Assembly (NCBI RefSeq): GCF_010993735.1
Contig: NZ_WQNI01000011.1
Location: 62,001-126,000, forward strand
Direction of reading: 5' to 3'
Source of the DNA: Chelativorans alearensis
GTDB taxonomy: Bacteria > Pseudomonadota > Alphaproteobacteria > Rhizobiales > Rhizobiaceae
Length of the DNA stretch: 64,000 nucleotides
Shown: positions 25,617 through 34,332 of the stretch, piece after piece
Position numbering within the stretch: the stretch's first letter is position 1
Layout: every line of letters starts with the position of its first letter
Notes under the pieces: model-generated
What the model was told of the DNA's origin: nothing
Seen by the model: only the letters and a program-made list of their open reading frames with translations
The model's database searches: none
Position numbers and translations under genes: made by a program

Positions 25617-26900
25617 TTACACCTTCGCGAGCGCTTGCTCCAGGTCGGCGATGATATCGTCCACGTCCTCGATGCCGATCGAGAGGCGGATAACGTCCGG
25701 CCCCGCCCCCGCCGCCACCTTCTGCTCGTCGGTGAGCTGCCGGTGCGTTGTTGAGGCCGGGTGGATGATGAGGGACTTCGTGTCGCCGATATTGGCCAGA
25801 TGCGAGAACAGCTCGACGCCCTCCACCACCTTCACGCCGGCGTCGAAGCCGCCCTTCAGCCCAAAGGTGAAGACGGCGCCGGCGCCCTTGGGCGAATATT
25901 TGCGCATGAGGTCGTGGTTGGCGTCGCCAGGCAGGCCCGGATAGGACACCCAGGCCACCTGCGGCTGTTCCCCGAGCCATGTCGCCACCTTAAGCGCATT
26001 GTCGGAATGGCGCTGCATCCTGAGCGGCAGCGTCTCGATGCCGGTAAGGATGAGGAAGGCGTTGAAGGGAGAAATGGCGGGGCCGAAATCGCGCAAGCCG
26101 AGCACCCGCGCCGCAATGGCGAAGGCGAAGTTGCCGAAGGTCTCGTGCAGCACCATGCCGCCATATTCGGGCCTCGGCTCCGAGAGCATCGGGTAGTTGC
26201 CGGACTTCGACCAATCGAAAGTGCCGCAATCGACCAGCGCGCCGCCGACCGAATTGCCGTGGCCGCCCATGAACTTGGTCAGCGAGTGCACGACGACATC
26301 GGCGCCGTGTTCGATGGGGCGCAGGAGATAGGGCGAGGCCATGGTGTTGTCGACGATGAAGGGCAGCCCGTGCCGGCGCGCCACCTCGGCGATCTTCTCA
26401 AGGTCGACGAAGGTGCCACCTGGATTGGCGAGACTTTCCACGAAGATGGCGCGGGTATTCTCGTCGATCTGGTTCTCGAAGGCTGCGATGTCGTCCGGAT
26501 CGGCCCAGCGCACCTCCCAGTTGAAGTTCTTGAAGGCGTGGCCGAACTGGTTGATCGAACCGCCATAGAGCTTCCTGGCGGCGATGAAATTGGCGCCCGG
26601 CTGCATCAGCGTATGGAAGACGAGAAGCTGGGCCCCATGGCCCGAGGCGGTCGCCACCGCCGCCGTTCCCCCTTCGAGCGCGGCGATCCGCTCCTCCAGA
26701 ACCGCCTGAGTGGGGTTCATGATGCGGGTATAGATATTGCCGAAGGCCTTCAGCCCGAACAGCGAGGCCGCATGGTCGACGTCGTCGAAGACATAGGACG
26801 TCGTCTGATAGATCGGCGTGGCGCGCGCGCCGGTCGCGGGGTCGGGCTGGGCGCCGGCGTGGATGGCAAGCGTGTTGAAACCGGGCGTGCGCTCGTTCAT
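25617..26900 (-). CDS. metY: O-acetylhomoserine sulfhydrylase (aminocarboxypropyltransferase)
   Basis: 427 residues from ATG 26900 ([16 protein letters not shown]); the frame extends to 27017 but without a start signal. Cys/Met metabolism PLP enzyme: [14 protein letters not shown] near the N-terminus, [16 protein letters not shown] for phosphate binding, and the PLP lysine in [17 protein letters not shown]. The length of about 430 residues and the GGHGNS..GG form fit MetY, which makes homocysteine (or methionine) directly from O-acetylhomoserine and sulfide. Cystathionine synthase-type relatives are shorter. I saw no SAM-II riboswitch upstream. Confidence 0.9.
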   Translation of the reverse strand: MNERTPGFNTLAIHAGAQPDPATGARATPIYQTTSYVFDDVDHAASLFGLKAFGNIYTRIMNPTQAVLEERIAALEGGTAAVATASGHGAQLLVFHTLMQPGANFIAARKLYGGSINQFGHAFKNFNWEVRWADPDDIAAFENQIDENTRAIFVESLANPGGTFVDLEKIAEVARRHGLPFIVDNTMASPYLLRPIEHGADVVVHSLTKFMGGHGNSVGGALVDCGTFDWSKSGNYPMLSEPRPEYGGMVLHETFGNFAFAIAARVLGLRDFGPAISPFNAFLILTGIETLPLRMQRHSDNALKVATWLGEQPQVAWVSYPGLPGDANHDLMRKYSPKGAGAVFTFGLKGGFDAGVKVVEGVELFSHLANIGDTKSLIIHPASTTHRQLTDEQKVAAGAGPDVIRLSIGIEDVDDIIADLEQALAKV

Positions 26901-27029
26901 GGGGTTTCCTCCGTTCTCGTCGGCGCCATCCTTACTAAGCCGGAGGAGCGAGGGCAAAGAAGATTTGTCCAATTTCGGGTGGACGGACGAAAGTTCGCGC
27001 GGCATCCGGCCGACCACGGCAATCGGCGG

Positions 27030-27551
27030 TTACCGCTGGCGGATGCCGAAGCTCTGAAAACCCTGCCGCATCACCGGCTTTTTCGAGGAAATAACGCGGC
27101 TGTTGACCCCGTTCCAGCCGATCTCGCCCGACAATCGGCCGTATTCGATCTTCGGGCAGCGGTTCATGACGACCTTGATGCCCTTTTCCTCCAACCGCAC
27201 TGCTGAGGCGTCGTCGCGCACGGTGAGCTGCATCCACACCACCTTGGGCAGCGGGTCCATGGCCAGGATCTCCTCGACGATGCCCGGCACGGCATTGGAC
27301 GCACGGAAGATGTCCACCATGTCGACCGGGCCGGGAAGATCGGCAAGCGAAGCGTAGGTCATGGCGCCGGCGATCTCCTTGCCGGTCTGGCCGGGATTGA
27401 CCGGGTATACCCGGTATCCCTTGTCGATCAGATACTTCGTGACGAAGAAGCTCGGCCGCACGTCGTTGGCCGAAGCGCCGATGATGGCGATCGACTTCAC
27501 GGAGTTCAGGATGCCGGCGATATAGGCATTGTCGTAGGTATCGTGGTTCAT
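27030..27551 (-). CDS. CoA-binding domain protein (YccU-type)
   Basis: 173 residues from ATG 27551. Rossmann-type CoA_binding_2 domain throughout: VKSIAIIGASANDVRPSFFV at the start, then KGYRVYPVNPGQTGKEIAG, VDMVDIFRASNAVP and the end block VVMNRCPKIEYGRL. Homologues of YccU size bind CoA or related nucleotides, but their cellular job is not settled. It overlaps the VOC gene by 4 bp and belongs to a leftward unit with that gene and the enoyl-CoA hydratase, which suggests a link with CoA-thioester metabolism. It lies 129 bp before metY on the same strand. Confidence 0.9.
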   Translation of the reverse strand: MNHDTYDNAYIAGILNSVKSIAIIGASANDVRPSFFVTKYLIDKGYRVYPVNPGQTGKEIAGAMTYASLADLPGPVDMVDIFRASNAVPGIVEEILAMDPLPKVVWMQLTVRDDASAVRLEEKGIKVVMNRCPKIEYGRLSGEIGWNGVNSRVISSKKPVMRQGFQSFGIRQR

Positions 27552-27973
27552 TCGGGGAGCGTAATACGGCCTTCCTCGTCGATTGGAAAGTCCGGGTTAT
27601 GCGCAACTTCCCACAGATTGCCCTCGGTGTCCTCGAAATAGCCCTGCATCCCGCCAAAGAAGGCGCGCCGCGCCGGCTTGACGATGCGACCGCCGGCCTT
27701 CTCCACCCGCTCGAGCATGAGCCCCACCTCGGCTTCCGAGCGCGTGTTGTAGGCAAGCGCGACGCCGGAGAAGCCCCGCTTTCTCTCCCTGATGCCGGCG
27801 TCCTCGGCCAGTTCGTCGCGCGGCCACAGCGCCAGGATCACGCCGCCCATCTGGAAGAAGGCGACGCCCTCGGTGATCTTCTCGTTACGTTCCAGGCCCA
27901 TATCCTCGTAGAAGCGGACCGCGCGGTCGAGATCGTCGACGCCGAGGGTGATGATGGAGATGCGCGGTTCCAT
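27548..27973 (-). CDS. VOC-family (glyoxalase/bleomycin resistance-like) protein
   Basis: 141 residues from ATG 27973 (MEPRISIITLGVDDLDRAV), chosen over the upstream start at 27988 because it makes the usual ATGA overlap with the hydratase gene. Two beta-alpha-beta-beta-beta repeats: DLDRAVRFYEDMGLERNE, and EVGLMLERVEKAGGRIVKPA with the end strand GYFEDTEGNLWEVAHN, where Glu would be a metal ligand. Members bind a divalent metal and act on lactoylglutathione, diol-type or methylmalonyl-CoA-type substrates, or only bind drugs; the substrate is not indicated. It is translationally coupled to both neighbours. Confidence 0.88.
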   Translation of the reverse strand: MEPRISIITLGVDDLDRAVRFYEDMGLERNEKITEGVAFFQMGGVILALWPRDELAEDAGIRERKRGFSGVALAYNTRSEAEVGLMLERVEKAGGRIVKPARRAFFGGMQGYFEDTEGNLWEVAHNPDFPIDEEGRITLPE

Positions 27974-28794
27974 CACTCGCCCCTCCACTGCGGCTTGCGC
28001 TTGTCGATGAAGGCGCCGATGCCCTCCTCCGCGTCGCGCGCCATCATGTTCTCCACCATGACGCGCGCCGTATATTCATAGGCCTCGGCCAGGCCCATTT
28101 CCGCCTGCCGGTAAAAGGCCTCCTTGCCGATCTTCAGCGTCAAAGGCGATTTGGACGCAACGGCTTCGGCCAGGTTCATCACACCGCGATTCAACGCGTC
28201 CGGCGCCACCACGCGGTTGACGAGGCCGTAGGAGAGCGCGGTGTCGGCGTCGATCATCTCGCCCGTCAGAAGCATCTCCATCGCCTGCTTGCGCGGGACG
28301 TTGCGCGACAGCGCCACCATGGGCGTCGAGCAGAACAGGCCGATATTGACGCCGGGCGTGGCGAAGCGGGCGTTCCCTGTCGCCACCGCCAGGTCGCACG
28401 AAGCGACGAGCTGGCAACCGGCCGCCGTCGCCACGCCGTCGACAGCGGCGATCACCGGTTTGGGATGGCGCACGATCGTCTGCATGAGGGAGGCGCAGAG
28501 CGCCATGGTCTCGGCGAAGAAGCTTCTCCCCCGGTCGGGGTCCTTACGATGCGCCGTCATCTCTTTCAGGTCATGGCCGGCCGAAAACACCTTGCCCTCA
28601 TGCGCCAGCACGATCACCCGCACCGCCGCCTCGTCCCGCGCCGCGTCGAGCGCGGCCTTCAGCGCCTCCATCATGGCGATGGACAACGCGTTCGCCGGCG
28701 GGTTGTCGAGCGTCAGCGTCAGGATGCCCCCGGTGCGCACGCTGCCGACAAGGCTCCGCGTCTCGCCTCGGAAGGGCGCAACTGCCTCAGCCAT
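27973..28794 (-). CDS. Enoyl-CoA hydratase/isomerase family protein
   Basis: 273 residues from ATG 28794 (MAEAVAPFRGETRS), with GAGGAGA upstream; a frame open to 28890 lacks such a site. Crotonase fold: LTLDNPPANALSIAMMEAL, the oxyanion-hole segment KVFSAGHDLKEM, and VDGVATAAGCQLVASCDLAV around residue 120. In the second oxyanion region the usual catalytic Glu pair of true hydratases is not clearly kept (ATPGVNIGLFCSTPM), so it may be a different crotonase-fold activity. It is the first gene of the leftward unit with the VOC and CoA-binding proteins and is divergent to a thioesterase. Confidence 0.9.
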   Translation of the reverse strand: MAEAVAPFRGETRSLVGSVRTGGILTLTLDNPPANALSIAMMEALKAALDAARDEAAVRVIVLAHEGKVFSAGHDLKEMTAHRKDPDRGRSFFAETMALCASLMQTIVRHPKPVIAAVDGVATAAGCQLVASCDLAVATGNARFATPGVNIGLFCSTPMVALSRNVPRKQAMEMLLTGEMIDADTALSYGLVNRVVAPDALNRGVMNLAEAVASKSPLTLKIGKEAFYRQAEMGLAEAYEYTARVMVENMMARDAEEGIGAFIDKRKPQWRGE

Positions 28795-28918
28795 GGCTCG
28801 TCTCCTCTCGGATGGACCTTGTCCCCACCTAGCACAGCACGGCTTGCAGATCAGCCGGGAAAAGGCCATCGTCGCCTTCCGTTGACGCAAAGGTCAAGCC
28901 CGCAATGGAGGAGCCGAT

Positions 28919-29383
28919 ATGGACGCAAGTGCCCCGGCGGGCCTCGCCCCGGTGATGAGCGTCGAAGAGGTCAACGCCTATCTGGCGGAGGTCTATCCGC
29001 AGCTCAACGAGGACCATACCGAGTACAGCGCCGTCGCCGTCAGCCCCGGCGGCTGCACCGTGCGGCTTGCAGCCGGCGAGCGGCACCTGAGGCCCGGGAA
29101 CACAGTCTCGGGGCCGGCGCTCTTCACGCTCGCCGATATCGGCGGCTATGTCTGCGCGCTGTCGCATATCGGCCGCGAAGCGCTGGCGGTCACCACCAAC
29201 CTCAACATCAATTTCATGCGCAAGGCCGAGGCGGGTGACATCGACGGGGAATGCCGCATCCTCAAGCTCGGCAAGACGCTGATGGTGTTCGAAGCGGCGA
29301 TCACCGCCGGGCCCGACCGCGCCCTCGTCGCCCACGCCACCGGCACCTATTCCCTGCCTCCCACGCGCCGAAAGATGGGGTAA
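28919..29383 (+). CDS. PaaI-type hotdog-fold thioesterase
   Basis: 154 residues from ATG 28919 with GGAGGAG 6 bases upstream. Hotdog fold of the PaaI/YbgC type: RHLRPGNTVSGPALFTLADI (the helix with the family's catalytic Asp/Glu region), VTTNLNINFMRKAEAGDIDG and the last strand FEAAITAGPDRALVAHATGT. It hydrolyses acyl-CoA thioesters in the cytoplasm. It is divergent to the enoyl-CoA hydratase with a 124-bp gap, which suggests joint control, and is followed by the rplM promoter. Confidence 0.9.
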   Translation: MDASAPAGLAPVMSVEEVNAYLAEVYPQLNEDHTEYSAVAVSPGGCTVRLAAGERHLRPGNTVSGPALFTLADIGGYVCALSHIGREALAVTTNLNINFMRKAEAGDIDGECRILKLGKTLMVFEAAITAGPDRALVAHATGTYSLPPTRRKMG

Positions 29384-29450
29384 TATATTACCTTTTTCGT
29401 ATCCTATTGTTTTATATGACTTTTTATCGCCACACCCACCCCAATTGCGC

Positions 29451-29479
29451 TTGACTTGCTTCATCCCCCCTCCTATAAG
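29451..29479 (+). promoter_or_regulatory. Sigma-70-type promoter of rplM-rpsI
   Basis: -35 TTGACT (29451-29456), 17-bp spacer, -10 TATAAG (29474-29479). Transcription would begin about 29487, leaving a leader of about 105 nt before rplM. Confidence 0.8.
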
Positions 29480-29552
29480 CCCGCGGATCGTGGCATTTGC
29501 CGTGATTTATCGAGGGCCCGTGTCGGGCCATCGGTTCAAGCAACAAGAAACG

Positions 29553-29568
29553 CCCTGCCCCGGCAGGG
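29553..29568 (+). promoter_or_regulatory. Leader hairpin before rplM
   Basis: CCCTGC and GCAGGG pair with a CCCG loop, 24 bp before the rplM start. It lies in the leader of a ribosomal protein operon and might serve L13 autoregulation; a chance hairpin is not excluded. Confidence 0.4.
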
Positions 29569-29591
29569 TTCAAGATTAAGACAGGACGACC

Positions 29592-30065
29592 ATGAAAACC
29601 TTCTCGCAGAAGCCTGCGGAGGTGGAGAAGAAGTGGGTACTGATCGACGCCGAAGGGCTTGTCGTCGGCCGCCTCGCCACCATCGTAGCCAACCGCCTGC
29701 GCGGCAAGCACAAGCCCACCTTCACTCCGCATGTCGATGACGGCGACAACGTCATCATCATCAATGCCGACAAGGTGGTCTTCACCGGCAGGAAATACCA
29801 GAACAAGAAATACTACTGGCACACCGGCCACCCGGGCGGCATCAAGGAGCGCACGGCGCGCGACATCCTCGAGGGCCGTTTCCCCGAGCGCGTGGTCGAG
29901 AAGGCCGTCGAGCGCATGATCCCGCGCGGACCGCTCGGACGCCGCCAGATGAAGAACCTGCGCGTCTACGCGGGAACCGACCATCCTCACGTCGCCCAGC
30001 AGCCGGAAAAGCTCGATGTCGCGGCGATGAGCAAGAAGAACGTAAGGGTCCAGGCACATGGCTGA
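29592..30065 (+). CDS. rplM: 50S ribosomal protein L13
   Basis: 157 residues from ATG 29592, preceded by AGGACG. Typical L13 features: [58 protein letters not shown] and the [14 protein letters not shown] block. The N-terminal extension [15 protein letters not shown] is the alphaproteobacterial form. It is an early-assembly protein of the large subunit. It is co-transcribed with rpsI, which it overlaps by 8 bp, from the promoter at 29451-29479. Confidence 0.98.
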   Translation: MKTFSQKPAEVEKKWVLIDAEGLVVGRLATIVANRLRGKHKPTFTPHVDDGDNVIIINADKVVFTGRKYQNKKYYWHTGHPGGIKERTARDILEGRFPERVVEKAVERMIPRGPLGRRQMKNLRVYAGTDHPHVAQQPEKLDVAAMSKKNVRVQAHG

Positions 30066-30540
30066 AATCAATTCCCTCCAGGAGCTGGGCGAGGCGACGC
30101 AGGCGGTCGCGCCCGAGGCCGAAGCTCCCGTGCACGTGCAGAAGCTCGACGCACAGGGCCGCGCCTACGCCACCGGCAAGCGCAAGAACGCGATCGCCCG
30201 CGTTTGGGTGAAGCCGGGCTCCGGCAAGATCACGGTCAACGACAAGGACTTCAACGCCTATTTCGCGCGTCCTGTCCTGCAGATGATCCTGCAGCAGCCG
30301 ATCGTGGCGGCCAACCGCAACGGCCAGTACGACGTCGTCGCGACGGTCGTCGGCGGCGGCCTGTCGGGCCAGGCGGGCGCGGTGCGCCACGGCATCTCCA
30401 AGGCGCTCACCTATTACGAGCCGGAGCTGCGTGCGGTCCTCAAGAAGGGCGGTTTCCTCACCCGCGACAGCCGCGTGGTGGAGCGCAAGAAGTACGGCCG
30501 CGCCAAGGCCCGCCGTTCGTTCCAGTTCTCCAAGCGCTAA
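30058..30540 (+). CDS. rpsI: 30S ribosomal protein S9
   Basis: 160 residues from ATG 30058 inside the end of rplM. The conserved core runs from [20 protein letters not shown] to the basic C-terminus [19 protein letters not shown], whose last Lys-Arg reaches the P-site tRNA. The N-terminal 35 residues ([18 protein letters not shown]...) are the acidic extension found in alphaproteobacterial S9. A strong terminator follows 25 bp behind the stop, so rplM-rpsI is a two-gene operon. Confidence 0.98.
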   Translation: MAEINSLQELGEATQAVAPEAEAPVHVQKLDAQGRAYATGKRKNAIARVWVKPGSGKITVNDKDFNAYFARPVLQMILQQPIVAANRNGQYDVVATVVGGGLSGQAGAVRHGISKALTYYEPELRAVLKKGGFLTRDSRVVERKKYGRAKARRSFQFSKR

Positions 30541-30564
30541 AAGGCTTGGGACTTTTCGGATCGG

Positions 30565-30592
30565 AAAAGCGGGCCTTCGGGCCCGCTTTTTT
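30565..30592 (+). terminator. Rho-independent terminator of rplM-rpsI
   Basis: AAAAGCGGGCC-TTCG-GGCCCGCTTTTTT: 7 GC pairs with a stable UUCG tetraloop and a T-run. It may work in both directions. Confidence 0.95.
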
Positions 30593-30650
30593 GTTGTGCA
30601 AATGTCATGGCACCCGTAGCCACGGGCCGACTGTCAAGGGGATATATCGC

Positions 30651-31601
30651 ATGCTGTCCAAATCCATTGACCATGCCTTCACCGCGCGCCAAAACCTCGG
30701 CGCCGCCGGCGATCCCACCTATGCCGGCGCCCTCTCCTTCATGCGCCGCCGCTTCACCAAGACCGTGAAGGGCGCGGATGCGGTGGTGTGGGGCCTGCCC
30801 TTCGATGCGGCAGTTTCCAACCGGCCTGGCGCGCGCTTCGGGCCGCAGGCGATCCGCCGCGCCTCGGCGATCCTCGACAACGACCCGCAATATCCCTTCG
30901 GCCTCGACCTGTTCGAGGCGCTCGCCGTCGTCGACTATGGCGACTGCCGGTTCGATTACGGCTATCCGCAGAAGGCGCCCGCTACAATCGAACGGGAGGC
31001 CGGAAAGATCCTGCGCTCCGGCGCTTTCCTCGTCTCGCTCGGCGGTGACCACTCCGTCACTTGGCCGCTTCTCAAAGCCCACGCGGCAAGGCACGGCGCG
31101 CCGCTGGCCCTCGTCCAGTTCGATGCGCATCAGGACACCTGGCCGGACGACGGAAAGCGCGTCGACCATGGCTCCTTCGTCGGCCGCGCCGTGCGCGAGG
31201 GCATCGTCGACCCCGCCCGCTCCATCCAAGTCGGCATCCGCACGCACGCGCCGGAGGACTGCGGCATCCAGATCCTCCACGGCTATGAGTTGGAGGAGAT
31301 GCGGGCCGCCGAAATCGCCGAGGCGATCGCTGCGCGTGTCGGCAATGCGCCGGCCTACATCACCTTCGACATCGACTGCCTCGACCCGGCCTTCGCGCCA
31401 GGCACGGGCACGCCGGTGGCCGGCGGCCCCTCCTCCGCCAGGATGCTCTCGGTCCTGCGCCAGCTCGCCCCACTCAATATCGTCGGCGCCGACATCGTCG
31501 AGGTGGCCCCGGCCTACGATCATGCCGACATCACGGCCATTGCCGGGGCGGCGGTCGCCATGCACTATCTGGGGCTTCTGGCAGAGAAGAAGCGACGATA
31601 G
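30651..31601 (+). CDS. speB: Agmatinase / ureohydrolase family protein
   Basis: 316 residues from ATG 30651. Ureohydrolase metal motifs are complete: GGDHSVTWP, LVQFDAHQDTW and FDIDCLDPAFAPGTGTP, which hold the two manganese ions. Agmatinase splits agmatine to putrescine and urea; related enzymes act on guanidinobutyrate or formiminoglutamate, and sequence alone does not decide. It lies between rpsI and argC, an order common in Rhizobiales, and is preceded by the S9 terminator, so it has its own promoter. The nearby arginine gene argC supports a role in arginine or polyamine metabolism. Confidence 0.88.
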   Translation: MLSKSIDHAFTARQNLGAAGDPTYAGALSFMRRRFTKTVKGADAVVWGLPFDAAVSNRPGARFGPQAIRRASAILDNDPQYPFGLDLFEALAVVDYGDCRFDYGYPQKAPATIEREAGKILRSGAFLVSLGGDHSVTWPLLKAHAARHGAPLALVQFDAHQDTWPDDGKRVDHGSFVGRAVREGIVDPARSIQVGIRTHAPEDCGIQILHGYELEEMRAAEIAEAIAARVGNAPAYITFDIDCLDPAFAPGTGTPVAGGPSSARMLSVLRQLAPLNIVGADIVEVAPAYDHADITAIAGAAVAMHYLGLLAEKKRR

Positions 31602-31701
31602 CGCTTCATGCGGGACCCTCGGCACTTTTCGGCACTTTTCGGATTGATTCCGGACGGCGCTTCAACCATTTGAAACCGGACTCTTTTTCGGACGCGAACC
31701 C

Positions 31702-32631
31702 ATGACGGCAAAAATCTTCATCGACGGCGAACACGGCACCACGGGCCTGCAGATCCGCACGCGGCTCGCCGAGCGCAGCGACATCGAACTGATCTCCGTG
31801 CCCGTGGAGCGGCGCAAGGACAAGGCGGCGCGCGCGGAGTATCTGAACGCCGCCGACATCGCCATCCTCTGCCTGCCGGACGAAGCGGCGCGCGAGAGCG
31901 TCTCCCTCATCGAGAACGACACGACGCGGGTGATCGACGCCTCAACCGCCCACCGCGTTGCCGATGGCTGGGCCTACGGCTTTCCCGAGATGGACCGCGG
32001 CCAGGCGAAGGCAATCATGCACGCCAGGCGCGTCGCCAACCCCGGTTGCTGGCCGCAGGGGCCGATCGCCCTCCTGCGCCCGCTCGTGACCGCCGGCCTG
32101 CTGCCCGCCGATTTCCCCGTCACGGTCAACGGCATCTCCGGCTATTCGGGCGGCGGACGGTCGATGATCGAGGACTACGAGGCCAAGGGCGAGGACGCGC
32201 CGGAGTTTCTGCCCTACGCGCTCGGCCTCAACCACAAGCACCTGCCGGAGCTGCGCGCCTATGCAAAGCTCTCGCGCGACCCGCTGATGCAGCCGGCGGT
32301 CGGCAATTTCGCGCAAGGCATGGTCGCCGCCGTGCCCCTGCAACTCGGTCACCTCGACCGCGTGCCGAAGGGCGAGGAGCTTCATGCCGCGATAGCCGAC
32401 CACTATGTGGGCCTCGAGGAGAGCGCCGTCGAGGTCGCCCCCCTGGCGACAATCGAGCGCTCCGCCGAGATCGAGCCCGAGCGCTTCAACGGCACCAACA
32501 CCATGCGGCTTCACGTCTTCGCCAACGACGCGCGCGCCCAGGCGCTGCTCCTCGCCATCTATGACAATCTCGGCAAGGGCGCTTCGGGGGCGGCGGTGCA
32601 GAACCTCGATCTGATGCTGAGGACCACCTGA
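31702..32631 (+). CDS. argC: N-acetyl-gamma-glutamyl-phosphate reductase
   Basis: 309 residues, the short (type 2) form of ArgC common in alphaproteobacteria. NADP-binding start KIFIDGEHGTTGLQIRTRL and the catalytic Cys116 in VANPGCWPQGPIALL; the later GISGYSGGGRSMIEDY is the substrate-loop region. It reduces N-acetylglutamyl phosphate to the semialdehyde in arginine biosynthesis. A 100-bp gap separates it from the agmatinase gene; a palindromic element follows 18 bp behind its stop. Confidence 0.96.
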   Translation: MTAKIFIDGEHGTTGLQIRTRLAERSDIELISVPVERRKDKAARAEYLNAADIAILCLPDEAARESVSLIENDTTRVIDASTAHRVADGWAYGFPEMDRGQAKAIMHARRVANPGCWPQGPIALLRPLVTAGLLPADFPVTVNGISGYSGGGRSMIEDYEAKGEDAPEFLPYALGLNHKHLPELRAYAKLSRDPLMQPAVGNFAQGMVAAVPLQLGHLDRVPKGEELHAAIADHYVGLEESAVEVAPLATIERSAEIEPERFNGTNTMRLHVFANDARAQALLLAIYDNLGKGASGAAVQNLDLMLRTT

Positions 32632-32649
32632 CGCATCACGCCGCGGCAT

Positions 32650-32775
32650 CCAACGCGCGTCATCCCGGCCGAACGAAGTGAGGGCCGGGACCCATTCCGC
32701 TCTTTCGACGCTCCAGAATGGGTCCCGGACAGCCTCCGCCCTGCGGGCTACGGCTTCCGGGGTGACGCGCGTTGG
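32650..32775. repeat. Palindromic intergenic element, copy 1
   Basis: The ends form an inverted repeat of 19 bp with one mismatch (CCAACGCGCGTCATCCCGG at 32650-32668; 32757-32775 on the other strand). Inside are a second pair, GGGCCGGGACCCATTC and GAATGGGTCCCGG. A related copy stands at 48198-48322. Such elements between convergent or tail-to-tail genes are common in Rhizobiales and can stabilise or end transcripts; here argC and ctaA converge on it. Confidence 0.8.
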
Positions 32776-32793
32776 CTGACCCTGGCCAAAATT

Positions 32794-33876
32794 TCATCCG
32801 GCTCTCGGCAGCGGATAGGCGCCCTTGGCGGCGCGCCAGTGTGCCGCCGCAAACCCCAGCACGAGGAGTGCCGCGCCCTGGTGGGCGAGCGCCCAGCCGA
32901 GCGGCGCGACCATGAGCAGCGTGGCGATGCCGATGGCCGCCTGGGCGAGGACGAGGAAGGCGAGGACGACGGCCCGCCGCGCATGCGTCGAACCGGCGTC
33001 GGCGCGCCAGGCGGCAACGGCATGCCAGAGGACAAGCGCCACGAGCGCGTAGGCGCCGAGGCGGTGGAGGAACTGCACGGTCTTCGGGTTCTCGAACAGG
33101 TTGATCCAGGCCGGCTCCTCTACGAACAGCCCGCCCGGCACCAGCGCGCCGTCCATCAGCGGCCAGGTGTTGTAGGTCATGCCGGCGTTGAGCCCGGCAA
33201 CCAGCCCGCCAAGATAGATCTGCGCCAGCACGGCAACCACCAGCCACCCGGCAAAGCGTCGCGTTCCATCGTGAGCCGGCCCGGCGCTGTGCGGCGCCAG
33301 CCCGCGCGCCACGGCCATGGTGGCGACAAAGATGATGCAGGCGATGACGAGGTGCGTGGCAAGCCGGTATTGGCTGACCTCGGTCCGCTCGACAAGGCCG
33401 GACGCCACCATCCACCAGCCGATGGCGCCCTGCAGGCCGCCGAGCGCCAGGATGCCGAGAAGCTTCGGCTTCAAGTGGCTCTCCAGCCGCCCTGTCAGCC
33501 AGAAGAAGGCGAGCGGCAGGGCGAAGACGAAGCCGACGCCGCGCGCCAGGAACCGGTGCGCCCACTCCCACCAGAAGATCACCTTGAATTCGTGCAGGCT
33601 CATTCCCCGGTTGATCTCTTCGTACTGGGGAATCTGCCTGTATTTCTCAAACTCTTCCGCCCACTCGGCCTCGCCGAGCGGCGGGATGACGCCGTGGATG
33701 GGTTTCCATTCGGTGATCGACAGGCCGGACTCGGTCAGCCGCGTCGCCCCGCCGACCAGCACCAGCGCGAACAGCGTCACGACGACGGCATAGAGCCACA
33801 CGCGCACCCAGAGCCGGTTACGGCGTTCGCTGGCGACGCTCGCGGCGGGAGCGCCCAGATCCGTGGTGGCTGCCAT
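32794..33876 (-). CDS. ctaA: Heme A synthase
   Basis: 360 residues from ATG 33876 ([13 protein letters not shown]). Eight membrane segments in two four-helix halves, with the COX15/CtaA motifs: [18 protein letters not shown] after the first segment, [20 protein letters not shown] (heme-ligand His) and [17 protein letters not shown] (heme-ligand His) in the C-terminal half. It is of the long proteobacterial type. It oxidises the methyl of heme O to give heme A for cytochrome oxidase, in the inner membrane. It converges with argC and is divergent to the small membrane protein gene. Confidence 0.95.
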   Translation of the reverse strand: MAATTDLGAPAASVASERRNRLWVRVWLYAVVVTLFALVLVGGATRLTESGLSITEWKPIHGVIPPLGEAEWAEEFEKYRQIPQYEEINRGMSLHEFKVIFWWEWAHRFLARGVGFVFALPLAFFWLTGRLESHLKPKLLGILALGGLQGAIGWWMVASGLVERTEVSQYRLATHLVIACIIFVATMAVARGLAPHSAGPAHDGTRRFAGWLVVAVLAQIYLGGLVAGLNAGMTYNTWPLMDGALVPGGLFVEEPAWINLFENPKTVQFLHRLGAYALVALVLWHAVAAWRADAGSTHARRAVVLAFLVLAQAAIGIATLLMVAPLGWALAHQGAALLVLGFAAAHWRAAKGAYPLPRAG

Positions 33877-34038
33877 CTCGTTGTCCAATCGGAAATCCAA
33901 AAGGTAGGTGCCGCAAAGCCGCCCGGCTTGCAAGCCTGCCCGCGGCGACATGCGGTCGCGCCGGTGCTCCGGCTGCGGCATTATTGGCCTGTCGGGCGGC
34001 CGCTGTATGCGCTATGCAGCGCCCGAGAGGATTTCGCG

Positions 34039-34257
34039 ATGCCCGCACGCCTGAGAAAATTCGTCGGCATGGTAGCGCTGGTGGCGCTGGTCGTCGTCTA
34101 TGCCATCGTCTCCACGGCGGTCGCCGTGGCGCAGCTCGCCGACAAGGGCGCGCTGGTGCACCTGATCTATTATCTGGTGACGGGGCTTCTGTGGGTTCTG
34201 CCGGCCATGGTTCTCGTCAAATGGATGGCAGGAAAGCCGCAGCGCCCGGCCGAATGA
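34039..34257 (+). CDS. DUF2842-type small membrane protein
   Basis: 72 residues from ATG 34039 with GAGAGGA about 12 bases upstream. Two membrane segments: FVGMVALVALVVVYAIVST and YYLVTGLLWVLPAMVLVKWM, with a basic start (PARLRK) and a basic end. The pattern matches the DUF2842 family found widely in alphaproteobacteria next to ctaA. Function unknown; association with the cytochrome oxidase assembly gene ctaA suggests a link to the respiratory membrane, which is inference. Confidence 0.85.
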   Translation: MPARLRKFVGMVALVALVVVYAIVSTAVAVAQLADKGALVHLIYYLVTGLLWVLPAMVLVKWMAGKPQRPAE

Positions 34258-34332
34258 GGCTCCTCCCCCGTCGAGCATTGATTCACCTTTTGCCGGTAAG
34301 GTGCGGGAAAACACGCAAAATCAGGCTTCGTC

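Noticed and set aside
26901-27029. SAM-II riboswitch before metY
   Set aside because: The 129 bp upstream show no match to the known SAM-II core on the minus strand.
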